A stretch of DNA of 64,000 nt from Epiperipatus broadwayi (lineage: Eukaryota > Onychophora > Udeonychophora > Euonychophora > Peripatidae), in NCBI GenBank assembly GCA_028023455.1, contig JAQFVV010012397.1, forward strand, positions 5,442,237-5,506,236, in the 5' to 3' direction. This document shows positions 19,128-34,075 of this stretch, piece by piece. The first letter of the stretch is position 1; every line of letters begins with the position of its first letter. The notes beneath the pieces are model-generated. The model saw only the letters and a program-made list of their open reading frames with translations, did no database searches and was not told the DNA's origin. A program made the position numbers and the translations under genes.

Positions 19128-20990
19128 TTGTATATATATATATATCTATATATATATATATATCTGAGAGATATATATATATATATATATATATATCTGA
19201 GACAGCTAATGCAATTTGTCATTTTGCATTGGTATAGAAATCCAATAAGTACAAGTTAATGAACATTTGACTGATTTGTCAAATCTGGAAATCACAAGCA
19301 ATGTTGGAAAAACACTGAATTACATTATATTACAAATATTTGACTTAAATTTTTTTATTTACTTGGGAATTAAAAATATATAAGAAATGAATACTTCCAT
19401 GAAACTAGATTAAGCTGTATGTAAATGAGTCTAAAGTTTACGTCTGTGTTGTAATGGATTTTTGCCCTTGTTTGGAGATTTTCTTGATCTGTAATTCTGG
19501 TTATTTTCCATTGGCATACCAATCTAGTAAACATAATAGTGTGGAAAAAATTATTGACAGTGTTTGGTTGATTGGTCAAAATTAAATATTACTTATAATG
19601 TTCGTAAAATGCTTTGCTTATTTATATTAAAAACGTATTATTTATTGAAAAAAACTTTGAAGAAGAACTGGATTTGTTATATACTTAAAACTAAAAGACA
19701 ATATAAAAAACATGATGTAATAACTGTGTTGGGATAGAGGAAACAAATATTGACGAAAGTAATGGATAAAGTTTAATTATACAAAAAAAATTGTTGAAGT
19801 ATTTGGAAAGCATTCTGAATTGAGGTGCAGAAGGAGCTTTTTGACAAATCAGCTGGTGATGGTAATGACAAAAAGAAATACATAATATTTTAGCAGCATT
19901 TTAAAAATTAGGATCATTTTTTTATATAATACAATAAAGATATTAAAGGGTTGGCTATTCTGTTAATGATCTTTTCGAAGATAGATTTTTTAAAAAAAAG
20001 ATAAAATGTTCAAAGATTAATATTATAAAATGCACTAGTAATATAAAATTACTAATTTTAAAAACATGCGTTTATGTCTAGATATAATAGATTAATATAA
20101 TTTAACAGCTGTTTTTTTCTCTCTTAAAAATGATTTGTGCATAGTTTGGTTTTTAAACTAAAACTTGATTTTGTTGTAGTCTTTAAGAGCAGGCTATCTT
20201 GCTGACAATAAAATGGCAATCACTTGTCATCTAACTAAATGTTAGGAATGTCAGAGTGTAAGAAAACATTGCCTTTTCTGCTTAATGTGCTGCCATTTCG
20301 ACCACTCATGAGGTCACTTTTACATGACACTTGATAAGTTACTCTCAAGGATTCTTTAAATATATAAGAAACTTGATGACATATAATATATAAGAAAAGT
20401 GCATGGCTAAATAAAATAAATTATTTTATATATGTATAAATTCTAAGTAGATGGTAGGACCAACAGAACTTCACTCAAATAACAATATCTTAACACTATT
20501 ATAAATAATCTGTCAGAGTTAGCCATTTTATTTATTATAGATATTTTAGTAAACTATTTCATATTAAAGAGTATAACATTATTCAATATATTGTAGAGAT
20601 ACATTTATGATGTACATTTGAACTTCAGAATATGTTTTTTTAAAATATAGAATGTTAAAATAAATTATATCAAAGGGATGGAAAACACTGTAATAATGAT
20701 TAAGTATCATTACTATATCTTAATGACTTGCTGGCTAGATATTTACATGATTGATCATAGTTAGCTATCAAATAAATCATATTCATTTATTGTCCATGGA
20801 TTACAATTATTTTTATGCATAGTATGGATCATTCTTTGTATAAAATGTTTTTATATCAATTAGTTCTAATATAAATTACATTTTACACTAAATATTATTG
20901 CACTGAATTATTTAATTTTTTTCATTTTAACCTAGAAATTATGAATTCCCTGATATTTTACAATAAAATTCTATTCTTATATCTTGTATT
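18949..20990. other. No gene recognised; TA palindrome at 19089-19200
   Basis: CAAAACTA (19089-19096) and its inverse TAGTTTTG (19123-19130) flank a (TA)n core. Further TA runs follow to about 19200, separated by CTGAGA-type spacers. Open frames at 19055-19237 and 19370-19579 are repeat translation or chance. Confidence 0.6.
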
Positions 20991-20999
20991 AAAATCTTT

Positions 21000-22760
21000 A
21001 ATAACATTGTATATATGATTATAATTGTAACCAACATTTAACAATTCATTCCAATATATTTCAATATTTTTGTCTCTATCTGATAAATATTTGTAAAGAG
21101 TATTATTTCTAACTAAAAAGACTTCAAACCTGACATTTTATATGACATTGATACTTTTGATTTATATGGAATATAACCTCTTTTTACTATTGGTTTAATG
21201 GCCATACAGTAATCCAGCATACATTGATTTTTAATTATTTTAAGATCAAAAAAATTGAATGCACATTAAATGTTCACCTACTTTTACCCATTTCAAGCCA
21301 TTTAAATCATTTAATTCTTTGAACAACTCTTTAATTGTATTTGGCCTGACACATACAAAAACATCAACATATTAATAATATATAGTAATGTATTTTGTTA
21401 ATGTTTCTTTTCAATAATATTTTTTTTCATATGTAGAAATTACAAAATTACATATTTGAGCAATAGTAGGTAAACCCATTGGCCAGCCATTACTCATTTT
21501 ATAAAAATGCTTTTTAAAAACTGCACAAATATTTTTGTTGATAAAGGTTAATGTTTCAGTTATAATTTTTTTTATTTTCACATTAACATTTTTTTTATAA
21601 ATATTATTATTTTCATGTTAACATTTTTAAAACTTAATGCATTTGAAATAATTTCAATAGCTGCTATTCGATCAATTGATCCATACATTGATCCATACAT
21701 TTCACTTATGTTTAGAGTACATATTACATCATTAACATCAATCACAATGTTACAGATTTTACTAACAAAATCAAATGATGAACATGTTGCATATTTACTA
21801 AAACCAATAATTTTTTGTAGCATTTTCTCAATTAAAGGACAAGTTTCATAATAAAATGCTCCCACAAAATGGAATCATTAAACATAATTGTTCATTCTCT
21901 TTATGCAGTTTTATATTTGAAAAAAATCTTGGGACATATTGCAGCAGAAGAATAAATCTTATAGTAAGCATTATTATCTATCACATTATTTTTAGCTTTT
22001 TTTTAAAAATGTTATTAATAAATTTAATACGTAAATTTTCTATATTTACTTTATCAACTTTCATAAAGTTAAGATTATTCATTTGAGTAATAACGTTTTC
22101 TTCATAATCAGATTTTAGTAATAAACACATTCTTAGTTTTTTATCTTATTTTATACAATATAATTCTATTTTTATCTTATCTATTCCCTTTAGTTTTAAA
22201 AATGGGAATAATAGAAGCATTTTTAACAACATGCAGCATAACTTCATGAATCCATATAGTCCTAAAATTTCAATATTTTGGAATTTAATGTATTACCATT
22301 ATTTAAATGAGTAGATACAATGGATACTTTATTAGATCATTAAACATTATTATCTCAACTTTTGTGTTATTTAAAAGTTAATTAAAATACTTCTTCCCTT
22401 TGTTCAGAATCTCATATAAGAATGGGTTCATTGTTGGATTTAATATCTCCTTTGCAATTTTAATCCATTGATCTTCTTAAACCTTGTCAAGTATTGAACT
22501 TATGTCTTTAATTCTTAATATTTATTATGAAGATCCACATTATTATTCTGCCAAACAGAAAATACCCCATTTTTAAAAATCTCATTAATAATAAGATCAT
22601 TGCCAGAAAACTGTTTTTTGTAAACTTAAAAATATATTTACTTGCATTTATTAACACATCTTAAGAAAATTCCATGTCAATAATATGACAATCCTGAAAA
22701 TTCAAGTTAATTTTAGTTTTTAATAGCTGTTAAAATTTTATACATATAGTAGATATGCTA
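21000..22760 (-). pseudogene. Penelope-like element reverse transcriptase remnant
   Basis: Read on the minus strand, broken frames contain blocks in the order expected for a PLE reverse transcriptase. A segment near 21760-21640 has the order Phe-Asp-Phe-Val...Lys-Ile-Cys...Asp-Val-Asn-Asp...Leu, like the FVxKIK...D...SLDV region. A block near 21500-21440 reads MSNGWPMGLPTIAQICNF, the counterpart of DGVAMGSPLGPxLAN. Near 21390 is YVDVFV, the counterpart of the catalytic YVDD with the second Asp lost. PNTIKELFKELNDLN follows, as expected for the thumb-proximal part. Frames are broken by several stops and shifts, and upstream sequence to 22760 is only weakly coding-like. The GIY-YIG-type tail at 44.6-45.1 kb may come from the same superfamily. 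Non-functional. Confidence 0.55.
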
Positions 22761-22787
22761 AAAAAACCAGCATCCATTTTTTTTGCA

Positions 22788-22790
<3 letters not shown>

Positions 22791-22832
<42 letters not shown>

Positions 22833-22892
22833 ATATTTATGAAATAGTCTCATATATATATATATATATATATATAATATGAGACTATTTCA
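22791..22892. repeat. (TA)n arrays with 16-bp inverted flanks
   Basis: A first (TA)n run ends near 22826. Then TGAAATAGTCTCATAT (22840-22855) and its exact inverse ATATGAGACTATTTCA (22877-22892) enclose a second TA core. Confidence 0.9.
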
Positions 22893-24945
22893 TAAGTGTG
22901 AGATATGTTTAGCAAACATTTATTCATAGCTGTAAACTTTTATTTATCCGTTTATTAATCATATTGTCTTTATAAGAAACTATTACATTTTATTTAGCCT
23001 TAGATGCTGGCTTTTTAATAAATAAATAATAATCATTCTTCATTGGGTTCAAAATAATAACATTTTTTTTTGTTTTATATGTAATTGTTTGCATTATTTC
23101 ATTAATAGGTTAAAAACTAACTAAAAATAAGAGATATGGAAGTACTAAGAAGTAAAGGCAGAATGGTAACTGAATCCATTATAATAAGTGAAATTAACCA
23201 ATATGCTTAATATATTTTTTCATTCCATAATGTAATAGCAACGAACCAAAACTTACCTTAATATAACATTGCTTTATTAATACATTTATGTTTCAGTAAT
23301 TATTCATATTTTATTAGCACAATTCACTAAACGTTTATAAACGAAATTATTATTGCTGCTTTTAAAATGTTACCATGGTTTGTTTCTTTCTCTACTAGAA
23401 TTATTTTTCATTTTCTCTATAAGACTATCATCTTTTCTAATTATATTAGCATTCACATGAATAAACTTTTCTTTATCCTCCACAATGATTCTGATTGGTA
23501 TGCTAATTCTAGTTTAAAGTTTATGCCAATAATAGATAGTTCTTTCATTTAAAATTAGATATATATATACCAAGTAGGGGAGGGGTGCTTTCAAAATGTT
23601 CATTCGCATTGCACTAAAATAAATCATATTTAATAAATAATAAAATATTAAATTGTACCCATTAATAACTACCAATGGACTTCTAGGAATAGATTTCTCT
23701 TCTTAAAACAATAATGGCCAGTCTGTAAATGAAATTTATCAGTGCCACTATTAATCATAAATAAAGTGTTTTCACAAGGGAGATTTATAATAAAACTGTG
23801 CTTTAATAGTAGTTGGAAATGATATTAGAGTTAAAGAATAAAAAATATATTTCTAATTTTGTAAATGCAAAGAAAAAGTATAATTATAATATTAACATTA
23901 TAAATTTTTGACGATTTTTTTTTTTTTTTTAGTTTTCAAATATCTCGTAGACATTTTAGAAATTGCAGTGAATAATTGAGCATTTATCTTGTTAATGGAA
24001 ACCACTGAAAGTAAATGATATTTAGTTAAAAAATATTGAATAGCTAATATAAAAATTAATAAATATTAAACAATATTTAAATTGCTTGTTGTATGAGTGG
24101 GGCAAACCAATTAAAACTAGATTACATTATTGCATATTCCATGTGCCATTATAATGAAAAGTAATAAATTAAGAGCTATTACTATTGGGTTTGGTAAAAT
24201 GTTTCATAAGATTATTTAATGAAAATTTATATTAGAATCAATTGGTGATAAATAAGAAAGAAAATAGTAAAAAGGTAGAAAATATTGAAATATATTAAGT
24301 GATATTTTAACAAGGCAAAATGGTGAAAATTAGTTCAAAAGTTTATAAAATAGAGATGGTGAAGAAAGAAGGTAATCCTTTTTTGCAAGCAGTTCATAAG
24401 CTACTCTTTGCAAAAGTTAACATCTTTTTATTGGAAGTTGATAATAACCATTGAATGGGAAATCCTGTATACAAATATTTTAAACAAATTGATACTCTTC
24501 TTCGAACAAGAGAAACTGTTAATAGGGTATGTATATTAGAGATTGAAAAATGACTTGTTGAATATTGAGAATTGGAGTAAATTTATGCAAAGCTGAATTT
24601 TTAAATTGTAATGAAGCTTCAGCATATTCTGTATCACTACATGATAATTCATTAATATTCCATTCCAAAAAATTAAATAAATAAAACATAAAAACATTGT
24701 AATTTTTAAATTTAATTAATTTTGTGATGTGGCAGTAGCTATTACTTTTTCATCTCATACAAGCTTATATGATCATATTTATTAACATTTCATTAGGTTA
24801 TGTTGAAAGTAGACATCTTTTATTCTTTATTTTTTTATTCTTTCTCAAATTTGATATGGTACAGTATTTCATATAATAAAATGTTTTATAAATGTAAAAA
24901 TTGCATAAAATTTAAAAATACATAAAGTAGCTATTATATCTAAAA
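22893..24945. other. No recognisable feature
   Basis: AT-rich sequence. The short open frame at 23367-23552 has no domain character. Confidence 0.5.
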
Positions 24946-24949
24946 ACTG

Positions 24950-27890
24950 GATCATGTTGCAAGGGAGCAATTTTAACTGTATGCAGTTTCCCATGCTCCC
25001 ACTCTAATTGACCCTAGCAACTGGCAAAAAAATGTTCAGTGAAAACTACCAAATCTGTCTTAAAGTCAGAGTTAACCAGCAATGCTTTGGTCAGGCATTT
25101 CTAGTGATGCCTGGATTGTTGTATGATATGGTCCTAGGGTCATATTTTTGATGCAGAACCAGGGAGTCATAAACTACCCACAAAACAGTGCTCAATAAAT
25201 TATGATCCAGTTGCATTCAAAGTGGTCAACCACCCATTCCACACCATTAGTCTGATGCAACCAGTATGCGATGAATTGATAATGATGAAAGTAGATGAAT
25301 CTATTATTATCAAAACTGGAGATGGCCAGCAGCTAGGTGAGATGCTAAAAAGATATACATCTGTGTTTTCTAATGTATCAGGAAAAGTTAGGGTATATAT
25401 CCCCTGAACAAAAGTGAAGGAGGAATTGTATGTTCAGACTAAAATTACCCTATCCCTTTTCATTAAAAAGAGTAGGCTGAGAAGCAAATGAGATAGATTC
25501 TGGAGTGTAATATAATTGAGAAGAATCCATCACCATACCTCTGATTGTGGTTAAAAAAAGAACAGAAACCTACAGTTATGCCTAGTTGTGTGCTGGGTAA
25601 ATAGTATCATGATTCCAGAATGAAAAATACTGTGACCCATACATGAAAATTTTGTCCATCTGGCTGAGAAAGTGGTGTTCTCTATTTTAGATATGACATC
25701 CAGTTACTGGCAGATGGTATTGGATCAGCATGATTGGAAGTATACCACATTTCATTACAATGGCAGACCCACATATTTAAGAGTTTCATTTGGGCTGATA
25801 AACAATGGGGCTGGTTTGATTCAGTGTTTGGAGAATGTACTGTTAACAGAAATACAAGAACAGATGGTGTGTTATGTAGATGACATTGTAATCACATCTA
25901 AAGACATTAATGAACATCTGAGAGATGTGGAATATTTTTTAATGTGCCTGAGAAAATATCAGAATAAATATGGAAAAAGCTTCTTTGCATTTAAGGAGAT
26001 TGAATTCTTGGGTCACATGGTGAATGAACATGGTATCAAGGCTCAGAGGCCATATGCAGTTTTTCTAAACCTACAAATCACAAGTAGGTCAGGTCATTTT
26101 TTGGGGGCTTTGCAATTTCTATCACCACTCCTAAGTGGGTTTTGCTTGTGATACTACACACTTAATGAGTTTTTAAAGGAGTGTAAACCATGACCAGGAA
26201 CTGTCTAACATTAAATAAAAATTCCTTGGAACCACAATGCTTCATCACCTTATTTTTATCTGCCCTTTTTATTTGCAGACCAATAGCAGAAAATGAGGTT
26301 TAGGTGTTGTGTTGTTCTGGATTGGCCTTGGAACATCTGGTATTATATTTTATTAGTTCAGCATTGAGATGGGGGTAGAAATTCATTACATAACCACCAA
26401 ATAGGAGATCTTATCTATAGTGTGGGCCTGTCAAAAGTTTAAGCAGTTCCTTCTAAGGTCTGAGGTGGTCACTGTGACTGATCACAAATGCCTCAAGTTT
26501 TTAAATAAAAACATTTTGAATAATGACAGGCTCATGAGGTGGAGCCTCATGCTTGAACAGTTCCAATATCATGTCATATATTGTCTGGGCTCAGTAAATA
26601 TTGCAGTGGAGCTTTTAAGTCATCATCCCCTTCTGATGGCTACCGATAATCCCAATTCAGCAAACCAAATTGTGAGAATTATGACCACCGCCAAAGAGAC
26701 ATCATTAGTTTGAACTGACGAACTTGGTATACTGGCAAAGACAAGATGGCCAATGTCAGAAAATTATTGATATTATAAAAGAAGGAAGTGCAATGCTGCA
26801 TTTAATCATCAGTACAGTCAATATAGGATTCAAGATAGGATTATACAAATCCATATCAAAACACTTGATAGTCCATGGAAAATTGTTAAACCCAGCATGT
26901 TCAGAATGTGAGTTATTAATCTCATTCCACCATGCTTTAGGACATTATGGACCCCACAAAACTGAGAAAGCAGTAAAGCACCAATTTTATTGGCCAGGAA
27001 TATACATGCAAATCCTATGAATGTACAGAAGTTGTGTGACATGCTCAGAATAAATCTCCAAACCAGTCATATGCAGGAAAACTGGTCCCAATTGCCACAT
27101 CCAAGACAAATGAGTTGCTGGTTGTAACCATTATGGTCCCTTGCCTATGTTTCACTGATTTCAGTATCTGTTTGTCATGTATGACATGTTTTGTAAATTT
27201 GTGTGGATATACCCAGTGAGATCAGCTGACTCCTGGGGAGCCATAAAGGCTTTACAAAACAGGCATCTTCCTGAGGTTGGGCAGCTACAGATCATATTAT
27301 TGCACCATGACACAGCATTTGCTTTAAATGAAGGGTGTGCAAGAAAGGGTTTCAACATCAGCTCACTTCAATAAGAAATCTACAGTCCAACTCATGCAAA
27401 GGGATCATGAGGGAGATAAGTAGACTGTTTTGCACATACATCCCAGCAAACCATCATGCTTGGGTAAATAAAACTCAGGAGGTTGTAGACTATATTAACA
27501 ACACCATGAATGAATCAACAAGGTTTACTCCAAAACAGTTGCACTATGGAAAATCATGTCCAAACCACATAGATCCAATAGGAGACCAGAAAATTGTTCA
27601 AAAGTGATTAAAACACACTGCTAAATATCAGGGGAAAAGGATGCAATGTTAACACCATCAATTCAATTGGGGATATTAGTATGGTTGAAAGAACCAAAAG
27701 CTAATAATATGACCTGAAAGGAATTTAAGAAAATGTTCCTAATATACCAAGAGCCATATGTGCTGAAACAGAAAATCAAACACAACACATTCTTTTTTGA
27801 AGAAGATCATGGCCTAAAAGAAATTTATAATGCAATAAATTTGAAGCCGTATATACCTCCTGATCCTGGAAAGCAACAGTATTAAGGGGT
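24950..27890 (+). pseudogene. pol: Ty3/gypsy pol remnant (RT, RNase H, integrase)
   Basis: A plus-strand Ty3/gypsy polyprotein remnant in pieces. A linker ahead of the RT (about 25222-25407) ends in YTSVFSNVSGKVR. The RT (about 25560-26090) keeps the first catalytic Asp in LDMTSSYWQ and the YVDD box, followed by FLGHMV. RNase H (about 26250-26640) has VTDHKCLKFL and a degenerate LSHHP end. The integrase zinc-binding region (about 26900-27050) has His, His, Cys and Cys spaced normally, and a damaged catalytic core runs to about 27600. Stops and frameshifts separate every domain, and the integrase core Asp residues cannot be followed in one frame. I saw no convincing paired LTRs. GC content is higher than in the flanks. 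Confidence 0.85.
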
Positions 27891-28300
27891 AAAATCATGA
27901 ATAGAACAGGATTTGAATCAGGAAAGTGATCTGAATAACCATAATAAAGATCATGGAAACACTAGATAGGGGAGTAGTGAGTAGGAAGTCAGGAGAATTA
28001 GAAGATAAATAAAATAAAGTAGAACAAGCTACTTCAAACCTGGATGTTTTCTGTGTCCACCTGAAACAAGTTTTTTTTTTTTTTGGTTATTTTTTTGTAT
28101 TGTAACTAGAGAGAAATGAAGCAATGGATCTGCAGATCAGATCCATGCTTCACATCTTTCTATATTTCTAACCTAGGATCAAACCTGATCCATGCTTGTA
28201 GTGATTATTAAAAAATTTTCCATCTGCCATCTTGTAAATAAGTAAATAAAATCTCAAAATTGTTTATTCAAAACTTTGATTATAAATTTTGGATGGAATC
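27891..28300. other. Gypsy downstream flank, no gene
   Basis: It contains a T14 run near 28071-28084 and a short near-palindrome at about 28124-28146 (ATGGATCTG...AGATCCAT). It could be remnant 3' sequence of the gypsy copy, but no matching upstream LTR was found. Confidence 0.4.
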
Positions 28301-28336
<36 letters not shown>

Positions 28337-28337
28337 C

Positions 28338-28403
<66 letters not shown>
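28301..28403. repeat. (TA)n-(TA)n-(TG)n compound microsatellite
   Basis: Two TA runs separated by a GACATATATATACA spacer, followed by a TG run of about 27 bp to 28403. Confidence 0.95.
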
Positions 28404-28405
<2 letters not shown>

Positions 28406-28462
28406 ACACCTTTATAAAAATCAAGAAATGAATTTTTAAAATATTTTATTTTTTTAAAAATC

Positions 28463-28780
28463 AAAGTATTTTATTCTGGAGATTTACTTTTGCAATAAAC
28501 CCTGATCACATTCTTTCCTCAAATCTAAATTCAACTTTAAATAGATTTGAAACAATAAAATTAGTGGCTTTATCAGGAGGGTGGATCTTAAGAAGCCAAT
28601 ATTAAAATATTTTTGATTGATAAAGTATTTTATTCTGGAGATTTACTTTTGCAATAAACCCTGATCACATTCTTTCCTCAAATCTAAATTCAACTTTAAA
28701 TAGATTTGAAACAATAAAATTAGTGGCTTTATCAGGAGGGTGGATCTTAAGAAGCCAATATTAAAATATTTTTGATTGAT
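28463..28780. repeat. Perfect 159-bp tandem duplication
   Basis: 28463-28621 is repeated at 28622-28780 with no difference that I can see. It includes ATTTTATTCTGGAGATTTAC and GTGGATCTTAAGAAGCCAAT. A recent event, or an assembly duplication. Confidence 0.92.
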
Positions 28781-29444
28781 GATTATGATCACCTGAGTAA
28801 AATATATCTGCTTTGCCTTGGGCTAATTAAAAAAAGGAATTTTCAAGAAGTACTCTGGAAATGTATAAATAGACAAGGAGAACAATAGGATTAGTCAGTT
28901 TGTTTGAAAAAAAGCATGGTGAATCCACACTGATTTTATTTTAAAATATATGTGTGGTAATATGACAGTGAGGTAAATGATCCTAACCTGCCTGTTCCCA
29001 CTGTCCCAAGTATGATTGCCAAAGTACCATGAAGCTGGGAAATTTTCATTAAGTGTTTTAATTTTGGACTGCCGAACTGTGGAACTCTTGAACAAAACTC
29101 AATAGCTAGCTATTCCTATGCCAAAATAATGAAAGCCAACTTCAAATTATCATTCCATCATTGGACCTAAATTTCAAATGCAGACTCTGAATAAATTAGG
29201 TACTATCTTTAATTTGTTTTCACTTCTAACCTCCTAATTTATTCTTCAATTTCTGTTGAACCGTATATTTAATTGTTCTACAAATAAATGTTTTCTAAAA
29301 TGAAATTCTCCCTAACTAAATGTAAAATATTGTATTAACTAAACTTTAATCCTGACTTTCTATAACTTAACTTTATTGTCTCTGCTATATAACTGTTAAC
29401 TGTCTTAAATTATGCCTCTCTTAATGCAAAACTTTTTTTTATTA
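28781..29444. other. No recognised gene
   Basis: A 66-codon minus-strand open frame at 28895-29095 is somewhat richer in GC and has varied codons, but I recognise nothing in it. The rest is AT-rich spacer. Confidence 0.4.
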
Positions 29445-30094
29445 AAGTGGTCTATAAAGATATTTATGACTTACCTATAGATATATTGTTTAGATTTATA
29501 GATATCTGATTTAAAATGACAAAATTGATACCTGCCTTGTTCATATTTTGCCTTATGATTTAAATGATTCACTTCTTATTTCCTGACCAACATCTGTCAG
29601 TAAATAAATAAATCTTTTGCTCTAATAATTATTACTTAGAACACCCATTTTGTCTAGATGAAATGATTTTGTTTTAAAATATTATATTTTCTAAAAACAT
29701 ATTTCATGTGTATACGGTTTATTCTTGGGGGAGATGCTACATCAAGTGTGGAACTGTTATTTAATTAGAAAGTGGTCTATAAAGATATTTATGACTTACC
29801 TATAGATATATTGTTTAGATTTATAGATATCTGATTTAAAATGACAAAATTGATACCTGTCTTGTTCATATTTTGCCTTATGATTTAAATGATTCACTTC
29901 TTATTTCCTGACCAACATCTGTCAGTAAATAAATAAATCTTTTGCTCTAATAATTATTACTTAGAACACCCATTTTGTCTAGATGAAATGATTTTGTTTT
30001 AAAATATTATATTTTCTAAAAACATATTTCATGTGTATACGGTTTATTCTTGGGGGAGATGCTACATCAAGTGTGGAACTGTTATTTAATTAGA
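29445..30094. repeat. 325-bp tandem duplication
   Basis: 29445-29769 is repeated at 29770-30094. The only difference I noticed is CCTGCCTTG against CCTGTCTTG. Each unit ends TTATTTAATTAGA. Confidence 0.92.
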
Positions 30095-30100
30095 TTCTAT

Positions 30101-30571
30101 TTAAAAAATGAAAAGGGAGGGAGAAGGTTTTTCCATGCTAAGGCATAAGAAAGAATTCTCAATATTAAATTTGAAATGTTGGTAAGATTTTGTTTTGAAG
30201 GAAGAGACATGTCGCCTCACCAATAAATGATATTTGTGTAATATTTTAGATTTATTTGTGTAGATCTGATCTTGGTCAATCTGCTGCAATATAAATATAA
30301 TCTTATGTGGCTCAGTATAATTTTCATATACTAATTTTAAAAGAGAATGATATTTTACCAGTATTTGTATATGCTTGATTGCCTGTTTTGACCTTTTGAT
30401 TACTAAATCAGAATTATACCATGTGATATATTCATTGGCAAAAATGTAAGTCAGGATATGAAAGACAAAAAATGGAAAGACCTGAGGTAAACTAAGCTTA
30501 TCAAGCCTTGGCAGTTCTTGACTCTTCACCTGAAATATTTTGAGGTTTGCAAATTGTGCAAACCATTTCAT
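30101..30571 (-). CDS. Uncharacterised 156-codon open frame (doubtful)
   Basis: The longest open frame outside recognised elements in this part of the window. The open frame extends to a TTG at 30604; the first ATG is at 30571. The translation is mixed, with a hydrophobic, aromatic segment near residues 30-50 from the ATG and a basic second half. It ends immediately beside the 325-bp tandem duplication. I recognise no family. On the minus strand a pyrimidine-rich stretch ending CAG lies just before the frame, so it could be an exon, but an ORF this long can also arise by chance. Low confidence that it is a gene. Confidence 0.2.
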   Translation of the reverse strand: MKWFAQFANLKIFQVKSQELPRLDKLSLPQVFPFFVFHILTYIFANEYITWYNSDLVIKRSKQAIKHIQILVKYHSLLKLVYENYTEPHKIIFILQQIDQDQIYTNKSKILHKYHLLVRRHVSSFKTKSYQHFKFNIENSFLCLSMEKPSPSLFIF

Positions 30572-30607
30572 CTCTATTTTCTTGGCATCAATAGAACTGG
30601 ACAAAGG

Positions 30608-32650
<2,043 letters not shown>

Positions 32651-32652
32651 GA

Positions 32653-32973
32653 ATGTCAGGCATAGGATTCATTAATCATATATTTTCTTTCCATTTTTTT
32701 TTCTACATAATATTTAGGGCAATCTGTCTCTTAATATCTTGCATGGCTTCAAAGGTACAGAAGGAGCTGGAGTCTAACATAGACGCCCAGAACAATGAGA
32801 ACTTTACCCCCACCATGCATTTTATGGAGTTTCCTTTTTATATCTTTTTTTCTGGTAAAAAAAAGATTTTTATAACTCTCTTCTTTTTGCCATGTATTGC
32901 CTTTTGCCTTCTTTCTGCAATAATCCCCCTAGCCACCAAAAAACTATCAACAAAAAAATGTCCTCACTCTTGA
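32653..32973 (+). other. Open frame with possible internal exon (doubtful)
   Basis: A 106-codon open frame. Its middle part, about 32730-32850, is richer in GC, follows a pyrimidine-rich stretch ending TATTTAG and precedes GGTAAAA, which resemble splice acceptor and donor sites. The central peptide starts MASKVQKELESNIDAQ. I recognise no family. It might be an exon, an exapted fragment or chance. Confidence 0.2.
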
Positions 32974-33600
32974 TCAAGTTTTTTTTTCTATCTCTCATAA
33001 AAGTCTTTTAACCCAATACCTGAACAAAAGAAAAAACACTTAGCAACTTGGTCTTAACTTTTGCTATTTTTGGAAATTCCCTCTATTTAGGCTTTGTTGT
33101 TTAACTTGATAGTTAGACAATAGGATCCTCAGGAATTTTTTAATGAACATTCCACCTGTCCTTTTCTTTTAGCTAAACACAAAAATCAATTCCACAAAGT
33201 TTTAAAACTTGATAATATATTAATCTTATTAATTTAAACGAAACATCCAACTATTAGCTATATCTGTTTCAATAACAATACAGTCCGTCATGGAAGGTAA
33301 ATGAAATTCCTTTTTTTTTTTTCATATTTTAAAATATTTGAAAATCTCTTGATTTTATTCATTTTTCTTACCCCCTTCAACACAATATTCATCAATATAC
33401 ACATATGCCACAAAATAAGAATAAAATAAGTGAGAGAATGAAAGTAAAATACGTACATTCATATTAGTAACCCATCACTACTATTATTACTATAATTTAT
33501 GTAACTATATATGTGTAGGCTGCGTGGTCCTTTCCAAATACACAACTCATGAAACAAAACACACACATACATATATACATAGCCTGATTTACTCTCTTGC
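32974..33600. other. No recognised feature
   Basis: AT-rich spacer with T-rich runs. Confidence 0.4.
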
Positions 33601-33605
33601 TTGTA

Positions 33606-33720
33606 ACAGGGTTTTAACCTAGTTCCTGTTACAATATATATATATATATATATATATATTGAACTGAGTTCAAATATGTGTATTCGAAACACCGGTCTCT
33701 TAGGCAGAGAAGAACATACT
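33606..33720 (+). other. TA microsatellite with inverted flank and possible decayed hammerhead
   Basis: TGTAACAGG (33605-33613) and CCTGTTACA form an inverted repeat just before a (TA)n run at about 33634-33660. Next comes CTGAGTT, a potential stem AATA-TGTG-TATT, then CGAAAC and ACCGGTC. The GAAAC...GTC part fits the 3' half of a minimal hammerhead (AC pairing with GT around an ACCG loop), but the 5' core box CUGANGA is altered at two positions. Confidence 0.25.
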
Positions 33721-33989
33721 CGGAGAGTATGTATGCCCAAACAATAGCTATAAAGTATATAACTAACATTACATTTCCAGGACATAGCTTCTTCTCGGCT
33801 GTTGAGTTGAACACCATGTCCAAAGCACTTTTTTGTTTGTGTATAGCCACGGGCGCCATCTGCTTATTCTAAAAGAATACTAAAAGAATAGACAACGCAT
33901 TTTGAACAGTGGCCACTAACTCAATGCCTAAATCCATGACTAGCTCAGTTGTTTGTAATCACTAATAGATTATAATTAATGAGTGGTTA

Positions 33990-34075
33990 AAAGACTTGAT
34001 AAAAGAATTGTAAAAGGAGTTGATAAAAGAATTTGATAAAAGGAATTGATAAAAAGAATTGACCGACAAATAAAG
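33990..34075 (+). repeat. Degenerate short tandem repeat (TTGATAAAAGAAT-type)
   Basis: Four to five imperfect units of about 16-20 bp built on TTGATAAAA followed by GGAAT or GAATT. Confidence 0.7.

Noticed and set aside
26830-27358. Minus-strand ORFs inside the gypsy region
   Set aside because: They are antisense to recognisable plus-strand integrase sequence.
28124-28146. Short near-palindrome ATGGATCTG...AGATCCAT after the gypsy copy as an LTR end
   Set aside because: No matching sequence upstream of the pol remnant, so an LTR cannot be supported.
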